From the NCBI RefSeq assembly GCF_008831285.2, contig NC_045143.1:11543503-11607502 (forward strand): 64,000 nt of DNA, given 5' to 3'. This DNA is from Nymphaea colorata. Its lineage: Eukaryota; Streptophyta; Magnoliopsida; Nymphaeales; Nymphaeaceae. The notes beneath the pieces were generated by a model. The model saw only the letters and a program-made list of their open reading frames with translations. It searched no databases and was not told where the DNA came from. Positions 35,158 through 45,552 of this stretch are shown in pieces. Position 1 is the first letter of the stretch. Every line of letters begins with the position of its first letter. The position numbers and the translations under genes are program-made.

Positions 35158-37969
35158 ATATTGCTACTAGATTACAACTATGGAAACATGTTCACAGAAA
35201 TTGTTGGTGAGTTTCATAGCCTTGAAGCTCACAAGCCAGGTTGGGCCATAGCCACTATAAATGCTTTGAGTCATAAGGCTGGATGAACAGCTGTTCAAGC
35301 AAATGTGGTATCTAAAGTGACTGGACTGCATTAAAGAAACAATCAAGATGGAGCCAATGGCTTCATAATTTGTCGCATTGGCAGATCAAGGCCCAGAATC
35401 TGAGATTTTGGTGTGTGGACAGCCTCATGCTAGTGGCGGAACCATAAAATTTAGGCTGAGCAGCACTAATTCAAGGACACACATATCTATACTATTATAT
35501 ATAAATTAGCAAAAAAATGGATGTATTGATATGAAAATATAAAACTTTGTGGTGTGGGAAACTGTCCACAGCTGCCTTCATGATGCTGCATGCAGCTACA
35601 CCGCTGCCTCATGTGGACTAAAAGGGCAGATGAGAATTCATGCCGTGGGTTGGAGCTATATTTAACATGCTTCTCAAAAAATCCATGACTCTCGTTGAGT
35701 TGGCAATCTTGGGCAACATTAGTAGATGTTAGAAACCTTGAAAGCTGGAGTAGCCACATTTTGCCCAAAGACATGGAGAGCAATATTTGCATTTGGCTTA
35801 TCTCTAAATATGATAAGGTGAGTAATGAGACAGACAGAGTCTTGAGGGGGTTAGTGCAACAGTTGGGGAGGGAGCTGGTGTGCAGCCAGTTTTTGTTGCG
35901 AATTCTCAGGACATTAACTTCTTTGTGCTGCAAAAAGGAGCCATTAACAAACAAATTGAAGGGTAGTGGGGGTGACATCTCATGGCACTGAAAGCAAGCC
36001 TTATACCTTAGGGGGACATAGGCTTGGGTAAAAGCCTTACCTTTCTTCCGAATAGTAAGATTAAATACTCCTCCTACTCACCTAAAAAAGAGAGATAGAT
36101 GAATATCGCCTCATATTTTGGGGCATTAGTGGGTGACTCAAGATGGGATTGTAACTTTCCATTGGAATAGTGATGGAAACTCAATGCAATATAGAAGAGG
36201 GAAACTTACAAGGCTTTTCATACAGGAACTGTATTTATTTTTCTATTGACACTTTGGGGCAATTTTTCTCATTTACGTTTTGATACTCTATAAAAATTTC
36301 AAGTTTATTACTAGTGCCCCTGAGCCAACAAATTTCTTACGCCGACCCCATTTTCATACATTTTTCATTTGTTGAACAAGAATAGGATCCTTTGTTCTTG
36401 GTCGAAGAAGAAGAAACTAACTACTTCATACCTTCATTGCGAAAACCCATTACAACGTGAATGAAGCTGGATCCAGGGCTGGGGGGATTTTTCAACAAAG
36501 ACTATCTGGAGGTGTTTCCTGCGACTAAGGACAACATGTAACTGGATGGCGGAACTGCGCGGAGGTGTGACTTTGGGCTCAACGATCTGCAGTAGGAGAC
36601 AACGCTAATAGTAAGCCTGGTTGCGTTGGATTCCTACAAAAGTCTAGAATTTTTCAGTCCAAGTTTCAGGAATTTTGGACAATAGAGCAAGGCAGTATGA
36701 ATTTTTGAATGAGCAAAGGTCCCTGGAAAGACAGACAACCTGATTTTTGATACACCAGAGCTCCAAGGGAGAATACGCATTCGCCGGCGCTTCCGGCGAT
36801 TGCCTCACCCCATCACATCTTCTCATGGGGTTTACATGAGCATCTGGTAACATTTCCAAGCATCTACTCCTATTTGCGTTTTGTTATTTTCACTCTTTGA
36901 CTGTTGTTATACTTTGTTCCGTCGAGTGGAGCTGAGTTGCTGTGGAGCAGCCGCTGAGTTCGTGGTACAGCCTAAACCAGGAAACATCTTGAACCTGTTA
37001 GAAGTCATAGCTTATGCCGGGCTAAGCGGCGCTTGCTTCCCCCTATATTCAACAGAGGCAAAACGGCATCACAGTGACGACTTCTAACATATCTTGGAAA
37101 TACATTGTTTCCTTGAAATTTCTGAACAGTAACTTTTGGTCTACAATTTGGACCTAGCCATAGCCAAGTGGAGGTGCAGCTTCAGTAGCCGTGACTGAGC
37201 TGGACCGGGGAGAAGAAAGGGTGTTTGTTGGTGCCATTCCAGTGATTGCTCCCCCCTAAACACATGAGCACACAGGGGTTCCAAAGGCTACGGTGAAGTG
37301 CATTCTCTTCTCCCTCTAAGTTGTTGTCCATTCATAACAGTAATTAGGCTGTTCATATTTTGATCAAGGAGCTATTGATTGTTAGAATTAAGAGGCTATG
37401 GAATACGGGGGAGCAATTTATACTGCTGGACTTCGTCCCCCGTGACCAGGTTTCTCTCCACATGCACCCTATAGTGCGTGGGAAAGGGTGTACATTTCTA
37501 TTTAGACCTGCCACTGGTACACCTGTTTTGGGCTCCTCCTTGTGCACATTACACTGGACACAGCCCGACAATGGGAAGACTTACCAAGGGGCATTGGGCA
37601 ATGGTTTGTTGAGATCTTAGGTGTGGTTTGTGGAGTGAGATGAGAGAGATTTGAACCATGTACCGCCGTGCTCTTGTAAAAGTTAATGCCACCCCTATTT
37701 GATGCTTTGAGAGCTATTGTTGTGAGCTTGGGTCGGGAACCATTTGTACTCACCACCCTTGGAAGCAGCTAGGGCCTTTGTACATGCCACGGACCTCTGT
37801 ATTGACCAACCTTACGAGGTAGGATCAGTTACATCCATGGCCAGTGGACTGATCAGCTTGTAGTGGAAGGGCAGACTTCAGTGGCAGTGATATTCAGTTG
37901 TGGGTAGGACAGAGTTGCTTCAGGTTCAGCTAGCCGTGTGATTAGTTTCAGCTGGATGATATCACCTCC
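35158..37969. other. intergenic stretch upstream of gypsy element 2
   Basis: Contains one R3-type short element (35432-35607). 36.4-37.9 kb is richer in G and C than the DNA before it and would hold the gypsy 5' LTR and leader, but I find no match to the 3' LTR (43.06-44.6 kb) and no clear primer binding site. The 98-163 codon frames at 35487-35991 overlap on opposite strands and look like chance. Confidence 0.45.
35432..35607. mobile_element. GCGGAGCC-type short element (family R3), copy 5
   Basis: Starts TAGTGGCGGAACCATAAAAT; the right edge near GCTACACCGCTGCC is approximate. Length and start match the other four copies. Confidence 0.48.
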
Positions 37970-39620
37970 ATGGCTAAGGGAGAGAAGGACAAGGCGCCAG
38001 TATTGGCTGAGATTTCAATGACCCATGACGAATGTGTGACAGCCCAAGTGGGTGTTGAACGCCTAGCTAGACGGGAGCCCAATCCCAACCGAATAGCAAA
38101 TTGTTTTGAGACCCTCAGAATCATGCTACAAGAGAACTTAAACTTAATGATGAACCGGTTTAACTCCGATGTTGGGACAGCCCTAAGACAAGTTAGGGAG
38201 AGGGTTGACACCCTTGAATCATCTAATCAATTTGGGAGAACCCACTATGACGCTGAATGGAGGAGAGATGTAAGATACCATTACCAGATAGGAGAACCAA
38301 CACATAGGGGACTCAACCCGGGGGCAAGGGAACACAATGTCCCACCAAGGGGGTATGAGAGGCGCCAACAGACTACTCACTCGAGTGGCCAGCTGAGAGT
38401 AGAGGGAGTCATCACTTAACGCCACCCAATCCCAAGAGTTGGGTAAACACCGACACCCCAGCCGATAAAGATGACAGAATGAGATCTCTAGGAGGTAGGA
38501 GCAATGAGGCATATCAGATTGGTGGGTTTCCGACAAGGGCCGTTGATAGGGGTGAACCAATGCATAGGGGACGCAGGTTTCAGGAGCACACACAAGCCGA
38601 AAGGCACCCGCACATCATGGAGTTCCCACCCGAGAGGGAAGAACCACGAGATCATGGGCGTATGAGGGCTGAAAGATGGAGGCAAGGTATGAGAAATCGT
38701 GATGATTTCCCCCCACGACGTGAGATAGGGGCATGGCTGGACCATCCCCCGAAGGTCCATGAGGACTTATCTGGTCCAAATTCACCAACGACGAACCACC
38801 TCATGGAGGACGAGGACGAGGGCGACGGTCCCTCTATGGTAGGATTGATCTCAACCCCTTCCACGATGATCCCCAGGACAAAAGAATGCGATCCCTACCA
38901 TGGTTGAAGTTCGACTTCCCTAGATTCAGGGGAAGACTGGACTTACAAGACTCAACAATATTTCGTTTGTCAACAAGTTCCTAGAGATCTATGGGTCTCC
39001 ATCGCGATACTCCACTTTGAAGGAGAAGCCATGAGGTAGTATAGATGGTGTTATCAAGGGCTGCCAGAGCCTACGTGGAAGGAACTAGTCCGAGAGGTCA
39101 TGAACCGATTTGGGGACTCTACCTTTCATGATTATGAGATTGAGCTGAAGGCATTGTGGCAAAGAGGGACTGTGAAGGACTACCAAGCTGAGTTTGAGAA
39201 CCTTAGTAGCATGGTCTATGCATGGCCAGAAGGGGCAGTCATTTTCAGCTTTATTGGTGGGCTGAGGAAGGACATCAAACTCGAGCTCATGACCAATAGA
39301 CCCCAGCGACTCCGTGAGTGTTACAAAAGGGCCAACCTCATTGAGGAAAAAATCAGGTGTCTTGATGCATATCGACGATGTTCAGCTAGCCCTTCAGTAC
39401 CAAATCGAGGGCGCCAATCAACTTCTCCTTCCTGTCAGTTTCTTCCTAGAGCCCAAACACTCGAGAGAGCCCAACCTGTTGATTCTCCTCGAAAAACCGC
39501 TGCTCCTCATGTTAAGTTCATTACCCCACAAGAACGGGAGGAGAGAATTAAACAAGGATTATGCTTTTAGTGCCCAGAAAAGTACTTCAAGGGTCACAAA
39601 TGCAAGACCATCATGATTTA
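37970..39620 (+). pseudogene. gypsy element 2 gag, frameshifted
   Basis: ATG at 37970 opens MAKGEKDKAPVLAEISM. A predicted coiled segment (FNSDVGTALRQVRERVDTLE) and an Arg-rich stretch follow, with breaks at 38419 and near 38907. The gag core resumes at about 39010-39390: EPTWKELVREVMNRFG, TFHDYEIELKALWQRGTVKD, FSFIGGLRKDIKLEL, the retrotransposon gag signature. The end GLCFxCPEKYFKGHKCK near 39555-39610 is a zinc-finger-like C..C..H.C, with a stop in place of one residue. It forms the particle shell in intact relatives. Broken by at least two frameshifts and several stops. Confidence 0.85.
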
Positions 39621-39769
39621 CCAAGTGGTGGAAGATGAGGAAGAACAGCCACTCCAAGAGGACAGCACCACATTCGGCGAGGGTATTGAAGAGAGGGGAG
39701 AGTCCTCCAACCAGCAAATGAGGGTGCCCCAAGCCTATTTCTCCATGTCTTGAACCCCCACTCCTAATT

Positions 39770-41585
39770 TCATGAGGGTGGAAGGAACCGTGGAAGATCT
39801 TAGAGTAATGATCTTGGTAGACACCGGCGCCACCCACAATTTTATTAGCCAACCGGTTGCTATTACCGCCGGTTGTGAGCTGAAACCTCACCCCCCGTTC
39901 AAGGTTATGATGGGAGACGGTGCTTGAATTCCATGTCATGAGGTTTGTGAAGGGGTGGACCTCCAAATTCAGAACAACTTTCAGGTAGACTTGTTTGTGC
40001 TGGGCCAATGTGGCACAGATATTGTTCTAGGGGTCCAATGGATCAAGACACTTGAGGACATTACTCTCAACTTCAAGGAGATGACCTTGAAGTTCCCCAA
40101 GCCGAAGGAAGGCAAGCTATAATAAAGGCCCTAGATCGACCGGTCCTTCCAAGGAAGGCAATACGGGCGCTACAAGCTCAAGAACCAGTTTATCTCTTGC
40201 TGACTTGCGTTGAACAGAAGTCCCCGAAAGTGGAGGAGACACCCATGCCCATCTCCCTCCTCCTGGGAGAATACACTGATGTCTTCCAAGAGCCTAAGGG
40301 ACTGCCCTCACCTCGGTCCCATGTCCACCGTATTCAGCTCCAACCCGGAACTTCAGCTGTAAGGGTACATCCCTATGGATATGCTCACGCTCAAAAGGAG
40401 GAGCTGGAGCGTCAAGTGAAAGAGATGTTGAAGGATGGATTGATCCGACCCTCCACTAGTGCCTTCTCCTCACCGGTTTTATTAGTCAAGAAACATGATG
40501 GAACTTGGTGATTTTGCATTGATTATCGGGCCCTAAATGAGGCAAACGTCATAGACAAACACTCTATTTTGGTGATAGATGAATTGCTAGATGAGCTCTC
40601 TGGCGCAAAATACTTTTCCAAGATCGATTTGAGGTTCAGCTATTTTCAGATTCGTATGGCTAAGGGAACATCCCCAAGACGGCTTTCCGCACCCATGATG
40701 GACACTTTGAGTTTATGTTGATGCCATTTGGGCTAACAAACGCATTGGCCACCTTCCAACGGTGCATGAATGATGTGTTCCAAGCACATCTTAGGAAGTG
40801 TGTGCTAGTTTTCTTTGATGATGTGCTGATCTATAGCACCACACTTGAAGACCATATGAGACACCTTCGTCTTGTTCTTCAGTTGCTACGAAAACACCAA
40901 CTGTATGCCAAACAAACAAAGTGCAGTTTTGGCCAGACCGAAGTGACCTACCTGGAGCACATGGTCACTTCCGAGGGAGTCAAGGCTGACCCCTCCAAGA
41001 TAGAAGCTATGACCAATTGGCCAATACCATCTTCCCTACGCAGGATGAGAGGTTCCTTGGGTTAACGGGATATTACCGAAGGTTCATCAAGCACTATTGG
41101 ATCATTGTTGCCCCACTCACCCGAATGCTTCAAAAGGGAGGATGGGTTTGGACCGAGGAGGCACAGGGGGCTTTTGATAAGTTGAAGACAGCCATGACTA
41201 CCGCCCCAGTATTATCCTTGCCCGATTTCTCGAATACCTTCATGGTGGAGACTGACGCTTGTGAGGTCGGGATAGGGGCTGTTTTCAGCCAAGAGAAGCA
41301 CCCTATAGCTTACATCAACAAGGCACTCAACCGACGGGCAGCACGGTTCTCTACTTATGAGCGTAAGATGTTGGCCATTATGATTGTGGTAGAAAGGTGG
41401 CACTCATACTTGATCGGGCAGCGATTTGTGGTTAGGACAGATCATGTGAATCTCAAGTACCTCCTAGCCCAACGCATATCCACTCCCACTCAGCAAAGGT
41501 AGATTGCTTGTTTGTTGTGTTACGATTTCTCCATCGAATACAAACGGGGAGTAGAGAATTTAGCGGTGGATGCCCTCTCTCGGGT
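39770..41585 (+). pseudogene. gypsy element 2 protease, reverse transcriptase and RNase H
   Basis: Protease: RVMILVDTGATHNFIS at about 39800-39850. RT: VHPYGYAHAQKEELERQV, GLIRPSTSAFSSPVLLVKK, then a TGA (40509) where Arg is usual, [38 protein letters not shown] and the catalytic FFDDVLIYS near 40810. RNase H: FMVETDACEVGIGAVFSQ, YERKMLAIMIVVERW, VVRTDHVNLKYLL, and the close EYKRGVENLAVDALSRVPE at 41530-41590. Frameshifts fall near 40650-40690 and 41050, and a TAG at 41500-41502 stands where Trp is usual. All catalytic residues I could locate are present. Confidence 0.9.
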
Positions 41586-41589
41586 CCCT

Positions 41590-42588
41590 GAGGCACTCGT
41601 TACCATCTCTGGGCCTATCATTGATTTGTGGGATCATATACGCGAGGCACAATTGAAAGATAACTTGCTCCGGCTACTCCTCTCCTCTATTCAAACCAAC
41701 CCGGGGAGCATTCCCGGGTATACTGCTAGAGGGGGTTTGCTCTACAAGGAGAACAAAGTGGTCACACCTTCGGGCAACCCCATGTGCGAAGAAATTATTG
41801 GGCATCATCACGACCTTCCTTCCATGGGACATGAGGGGCGTGATAAAACGTGGCTGAGAGTGGTGGCTGATTTTTGGTAGAAGGAGCTCAAGGCAGACGT
41901 GACCAAGTATGTTAGAGGATGCACCATTTGCCAACGGGAGAAATATGAGGCAATGAAGACCCCGGGCCACCTTTGTCCTTTGCCTATTTCGGATAGACCA
42001 TGGAAGGATGTTTCCATAGATTTCATTGATGCAATGTCATGCTTCGAAGGAAAAGAGGCCATCTTGGTTGTGATCGATAAGCTCACCAATCATGGGCACT
42101 TTGCAGCCTTGCCCCGTATTTACTGAGCACGGTTGGTGGCTGCAACTTACCAAGAATGGGTCGGGAAACACCACAGAATGCCCCGTACCATGGTTTGTGA
42201 TAGGGACAACATTTTTGTGAGTGACTTTTGGAACAAGTACACTCGACTTGCGAAAACTAAGGTGTTGTTTAGCTCAGCCCATCACCCTCAAATCGATGGG
42301 CAAATAGAGGTAGTGAACCGCACCATCGAGAGATACCTCCGAAGCTTCACCAGACATAGACCTTCCACTTGGGTCAAGTACCTATCATAGTGCGAATGAG
42401 AGTATAACACGAGCCCACATTCAGCCATTGGAATGACCCCATATCAAGCCGTCTATGGATGCCCTCCCTCGTCATTAAGAAGTTATGAGCCCAGCTTGGC
42501 CGGAGAGGAGGATCTTGAATGAGCATTGCTTGACCGTAATGAGGTTCTTCGGGTACTATGAACCAACCTTGAGAGGCCAAGGAGCCGA
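41590..42588 (+). pseudogene. gypsy element 2 integrase
   Basis: Zinc-binding part: GHHHDLPSMGHEGRDKT ... CTICQREK (41795-41940). Core: DVSIDFIDAM (Asp), MVCDRDNIFVSDFW (Asp), HPQIDGQIEVVNRTIE (Glu). Stops at 41878-41880 and 42388-42390 are TAG at expected Trp codons; another stop is at 42124-42126. After 42390 the reading passes through SAIGMTPYQAVYG, the conserved segment before the chromatin-targeting tail, and shifts frame near 42480. The active site survives but the protein does not. Confidence 0.9.
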
Positions 42589-43029
42589 ATGCAGCAGCAA
42601 CATAACAAGGGATGGGCTGAAAGAGAGTTTTTGGTGGGAGATTGGGCTTGGCTTAAGCAGTTGCCTAGGGGGCAGAAGACCTTGTTTGGCAGACCTTGCT
42701 CCAAGCTTCTACCGATGTATTATGGTCCTTACAAGGTGGGGGCACGCCGTGGGAAGGCAGCCTACCATTTAGAGTTACCAGCTCAGGCTAGAGTTCATCC
42801 TATATTCCACGTAGGGCATCTCAAACCCTATCGAGGTGCTCCACCCACTATCACTGAGGAGGTCCCTGATGAGCCTCCCATACCCCGGTGGGTATTGCGC
42901 AGACGCAAGGTGCAGAAGGACGGCGAGCTTCGCCGAGAGTATCTAGTCGAATGGAACGGCCAGGAGGGAGGGCTGACATGGGAGGATGCTAACTCCCTTG
43001 CAGAGAGGTTTCCTATGCTAGGAGCCTAG
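42589..43029 (+). pseudogene. gypsy element 2 integrase tail with C-terminal chromodomain
   Basis: An open run of about 146 codons ending in TAG at 43027. It starts in the basic segment (EFLVGDWAWLKQLP, then GPYKVGARRGKAAYHLELP, the 'GPF/Y' module), continues ARVHPIFHVGHLKPY, and ends in a good chromodomain: PRWVLRRRKVQKDGEL, REYLVEWNGQEGGLTWED, LAERFPML. The EYLVEWxG...TWE spacing is diagnostic, so this is a chromovirus of Ty3/gypsy. The chromodomain binds modified histone tails and guides integration in the family. Confidence 0.9.
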
Positions 43030-43041
43030 TGATAGGCTCCA

Positions 43042-43058
43042 TCTAAGAGGGGTGGATC
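43042..43058 (+). other. polypurine tract of gypsy element 2
   Basis: TAAGAGGGGTGGA lies between the pol stop and TGATACC, the candidate LTR start. Confidence 0.6.
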
Positions 43059-44598
43059 TGATACCACCCTCCCAGATGTGGCTGCTAGGGCCAGCACGGT
43101 TGGAATAGGAGAACTTGCCTTTGGGTCAATTGGGGACATTACAGAGGCACCTTTGAGGCAAAGGGAGGTTAACTACCCTTTCGGTTCATCTCTGTCACTT
43201 AGACATATGTGTAGGGAGGCTAACCGCAAGGGTGAGATGCATAGCCGGATAGCAAGGGAGGCTATACCACAAGGCGAGGCGTTGTGGACAGCCCAGCCAA
43301 CACAAAGGGAGGTTAATGGGTCACCCCCTTCGGACGCTCGGCCTCATTATGAGGTTAACATCGGGACCCCTGATACACTCAGGCCAGACTGTGAGGGGGC
43401 AGATACATCAGAAGGAGGTTACATGGCCTCCTCGAACAGGGCCAAGGGCGGCCAGTTTGGCTGACGCCTCGGTGCCCCAACCACGCACAGACGGAGCACC
43501 TGAGGGCTGGGCGGGCTCGGCCAGCAGAAGACCGGGCGGGACACGTCGCTGTGCCGCCTAGGACATAAGGACACAAGAGGGGGTGCGACCAGCACGTCAT
43601 TCCGACGGGGCACGATCTCCTGTAAAGAAGCGACACCATCAAGGAGACTCGGACGCGACACAGTTGAGAGACCTTAGCGGGACACGATCGATGGTAAGAT
43701 GTGACACAATTACCGAGCGATGACACCAAGGCGGGACACGCGACAACTAGACGAGTCAACTTGACGGGATTCGCCGGTTCGGTGAGGCGGGACACGCCGA
43801 GCAGAGGTTGACACTTCTTAGGGGGGAATAACCGGACACGGGTCCGGATTTGTATAGCGGGTTGGACCGTTATTTTTGTAGACCCGGATCCAGGCTCAAA
43901 CCTGATGGATCCGAGCGTAGGTTTTCGGGGGGATTCCAGACTGGGTCCGGACCCGTTTTCTTGTGACTCGTTGTTGGGACTCGGGCTTCTGAGAGAACTC
44001 GGGCGGGTCTTCTTGTACCAACCCGGTTCGACAGCGATGTCGAATTGGGTCAGCTATGGACCACCCCCAGGGGCTCGCACGAGCGAGCCGTTGGTCATCA
44101 CTGTCTTCCTCCTCCTCTGTTCGTCAAAAGGGAGTGAGGCAGCGAGTTTTCTTTTGGTGTTTTGATCTCCAACCCTAGAGATTCTTGGATGTTCTACCCA
44201 AAAGGTCGCCGGGTGTTCTTCCCGGCTGCAGCCCCTTTGGTTGAAATCAGATTGCCATTAAGTGAGTGATTACTTCTTCTTCTCCCCCCTGTTCTTCCCT
44301 TTGAGTTCTTCTTCCTCCGCCCGTCTCCTCCATTGACGATACCGGTGAGCCCTCCCTTCGTTGGACGCCTGTTTCCCCACGAGGTGAGGCTCTGCATTTC
44401 CGGCGACATCGCCCACGCCGTCCTCCGTCCCTTCCCTTGATACACATTCCCCCTCACACGGCCGCTACACCCTGTTCCCGCAGCGAGTTCAGACGCCGAT
44501 CACTGTTCCATCGGATTCAGCCACAGCTGAGCGAGATCTTGGGCGAAAAAGATTAGGGTCGGTGCTTCTCGGTAGCTCCTGCAGTTCGGGCTCTAACA
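43059..44598 (+). mobile_element. putative 3' LTR of gypsy element 2 (about 1.54 kb)
   Basis: Starts TGATACCACCC directly after the purine tract; the best end is CTCTAACA at 44598. The segment is GC-rich against its surroundings. No second copy exists upstream, so both ends rest on position and the TG...CA rule. Contains the GACAC motif array (43540-43839) and the 12-bp palindrome GGGTCCGGACCC at 43943-43954. The last 450 bases are pyrimidine-rich and look like a transcribed leader. Confidence 0.55.
43540..43839 (+). repeat. array of eleven GACAC words in 300 bp of the LTR
   Basis: GACAC occurs eleven times on the plus strand, often as GCGGGACACG or GCGACAC, with irregular 20-40 base spacing. 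Chance expectation for a 5-base word in 300 bases is about 0.3. Confidence 0.8.
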
Positions 44599-45552
44599 AA
44601 CCAAAGAGTCAATGTTTGAAAAAAGAGCATGGTTTTTTTTTGGGACCTCCAAGCAAGCATGACCTTAGATCGGATGGTGATGGAAATCATTTCACTCGTA
44701 ACCTCAGAGTTGGTTATATGCGCCGACTGGTGCACAATTTTTTTTTTTTTTTTGTGTGGGAGGCTGCTGAATGGCCAAAATGCCCCTAGTTAATTTAAAA
44801 GAAACTTTTTGTAAGGACAAAAAAATTTAAAAAAAAAAGACTTAAAAAAAACATTTCTTTTTAAATAATTTTCAGAATACTCTAACTCCTGCCCCCTTTT
44901 TTTCGCACACAACTCACTCTCTTATAACTAACCAATAACCGATGTCACAAAGACTTGCCAAGCCCGCAAAATACTCTCAAAGCGTGTGAAGTTGACTTGA
45001 GCAAACCCACTTGTGAAGTGAACAAGAGAGCTTTGGCCCCATCAATTCGTTTGAGAGGTTTGGTCATAAATGTAGACATGGATATGGAGCCATCTTAGTA
45101 GTGGTCTATTGGTTTCCAAAGTATGCTACTTTGGTATTGCTACGACGAAAGTATGATGGGAAAAAAGCTATGGGGAAGACTAGAGAGACATTTATCTGCT
45201 TGTTCTCGAAGTAAGCTACTTTTGTATTCCTCAAAATTGAACATTTTATTGAGGAAACAAAAGAACATAAAATGTACTTTAATGAAACTAAAAATCCAAG
45301 AATGATATTAGTTTCCGCTTTTTCAGTGCATCGAAAGAAAAAGTACCAACTAGGATTGTGAAGAAATGCTGTGCGTATTTAAAAATTATTGCTTTCAAGT
45401 TATTGGCTGTTGCCATCGCACTCCCTGCTTGTGCTACCACGGCTGTGTCGCTGTCCCTGCAAGAGGCCATACACAAGATCAAGCGGAAGTCTGTTGGCAG
45501 CACTCTCCGGCCACCGGATTGGACAACACAATCGTCTTTCTTCCTCTTTGTC
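44599..45552. other. gap between gypsy LTR and the G-patch gene (promoter region)
   Basis: Contains an R1-type element at 44716-44930, a T16 run at about 44739 and AT-rich DNA. The promoter and 5' leader of the following gene must lie in its last few hundred bases; no single TATA box stands out. Confidence 0.5.
44716..44930. repeat. dispersed AT-rich short element, family R1 copy 3
   Basis: Begins around TGCGCCGACTGGTGCACAA, with an A-rich core ending TTTCTTTTTAAATAATTTTC and right edge CACACAACTCACTCTCTTAT, matching the copies at 3739 and 5900. Confidence 0.55.

Noticed and set aside
35487-35991. Overlapping frames of 163 and 98 codons on opposite strands
   Set aside because: Mutually exclusive, no known motif, and located in repeat debris.
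43078-43795. Several open frames in the gypsy LTR
   Set aside because: GC-rich LTR DNA, frames on both strands, no domain.
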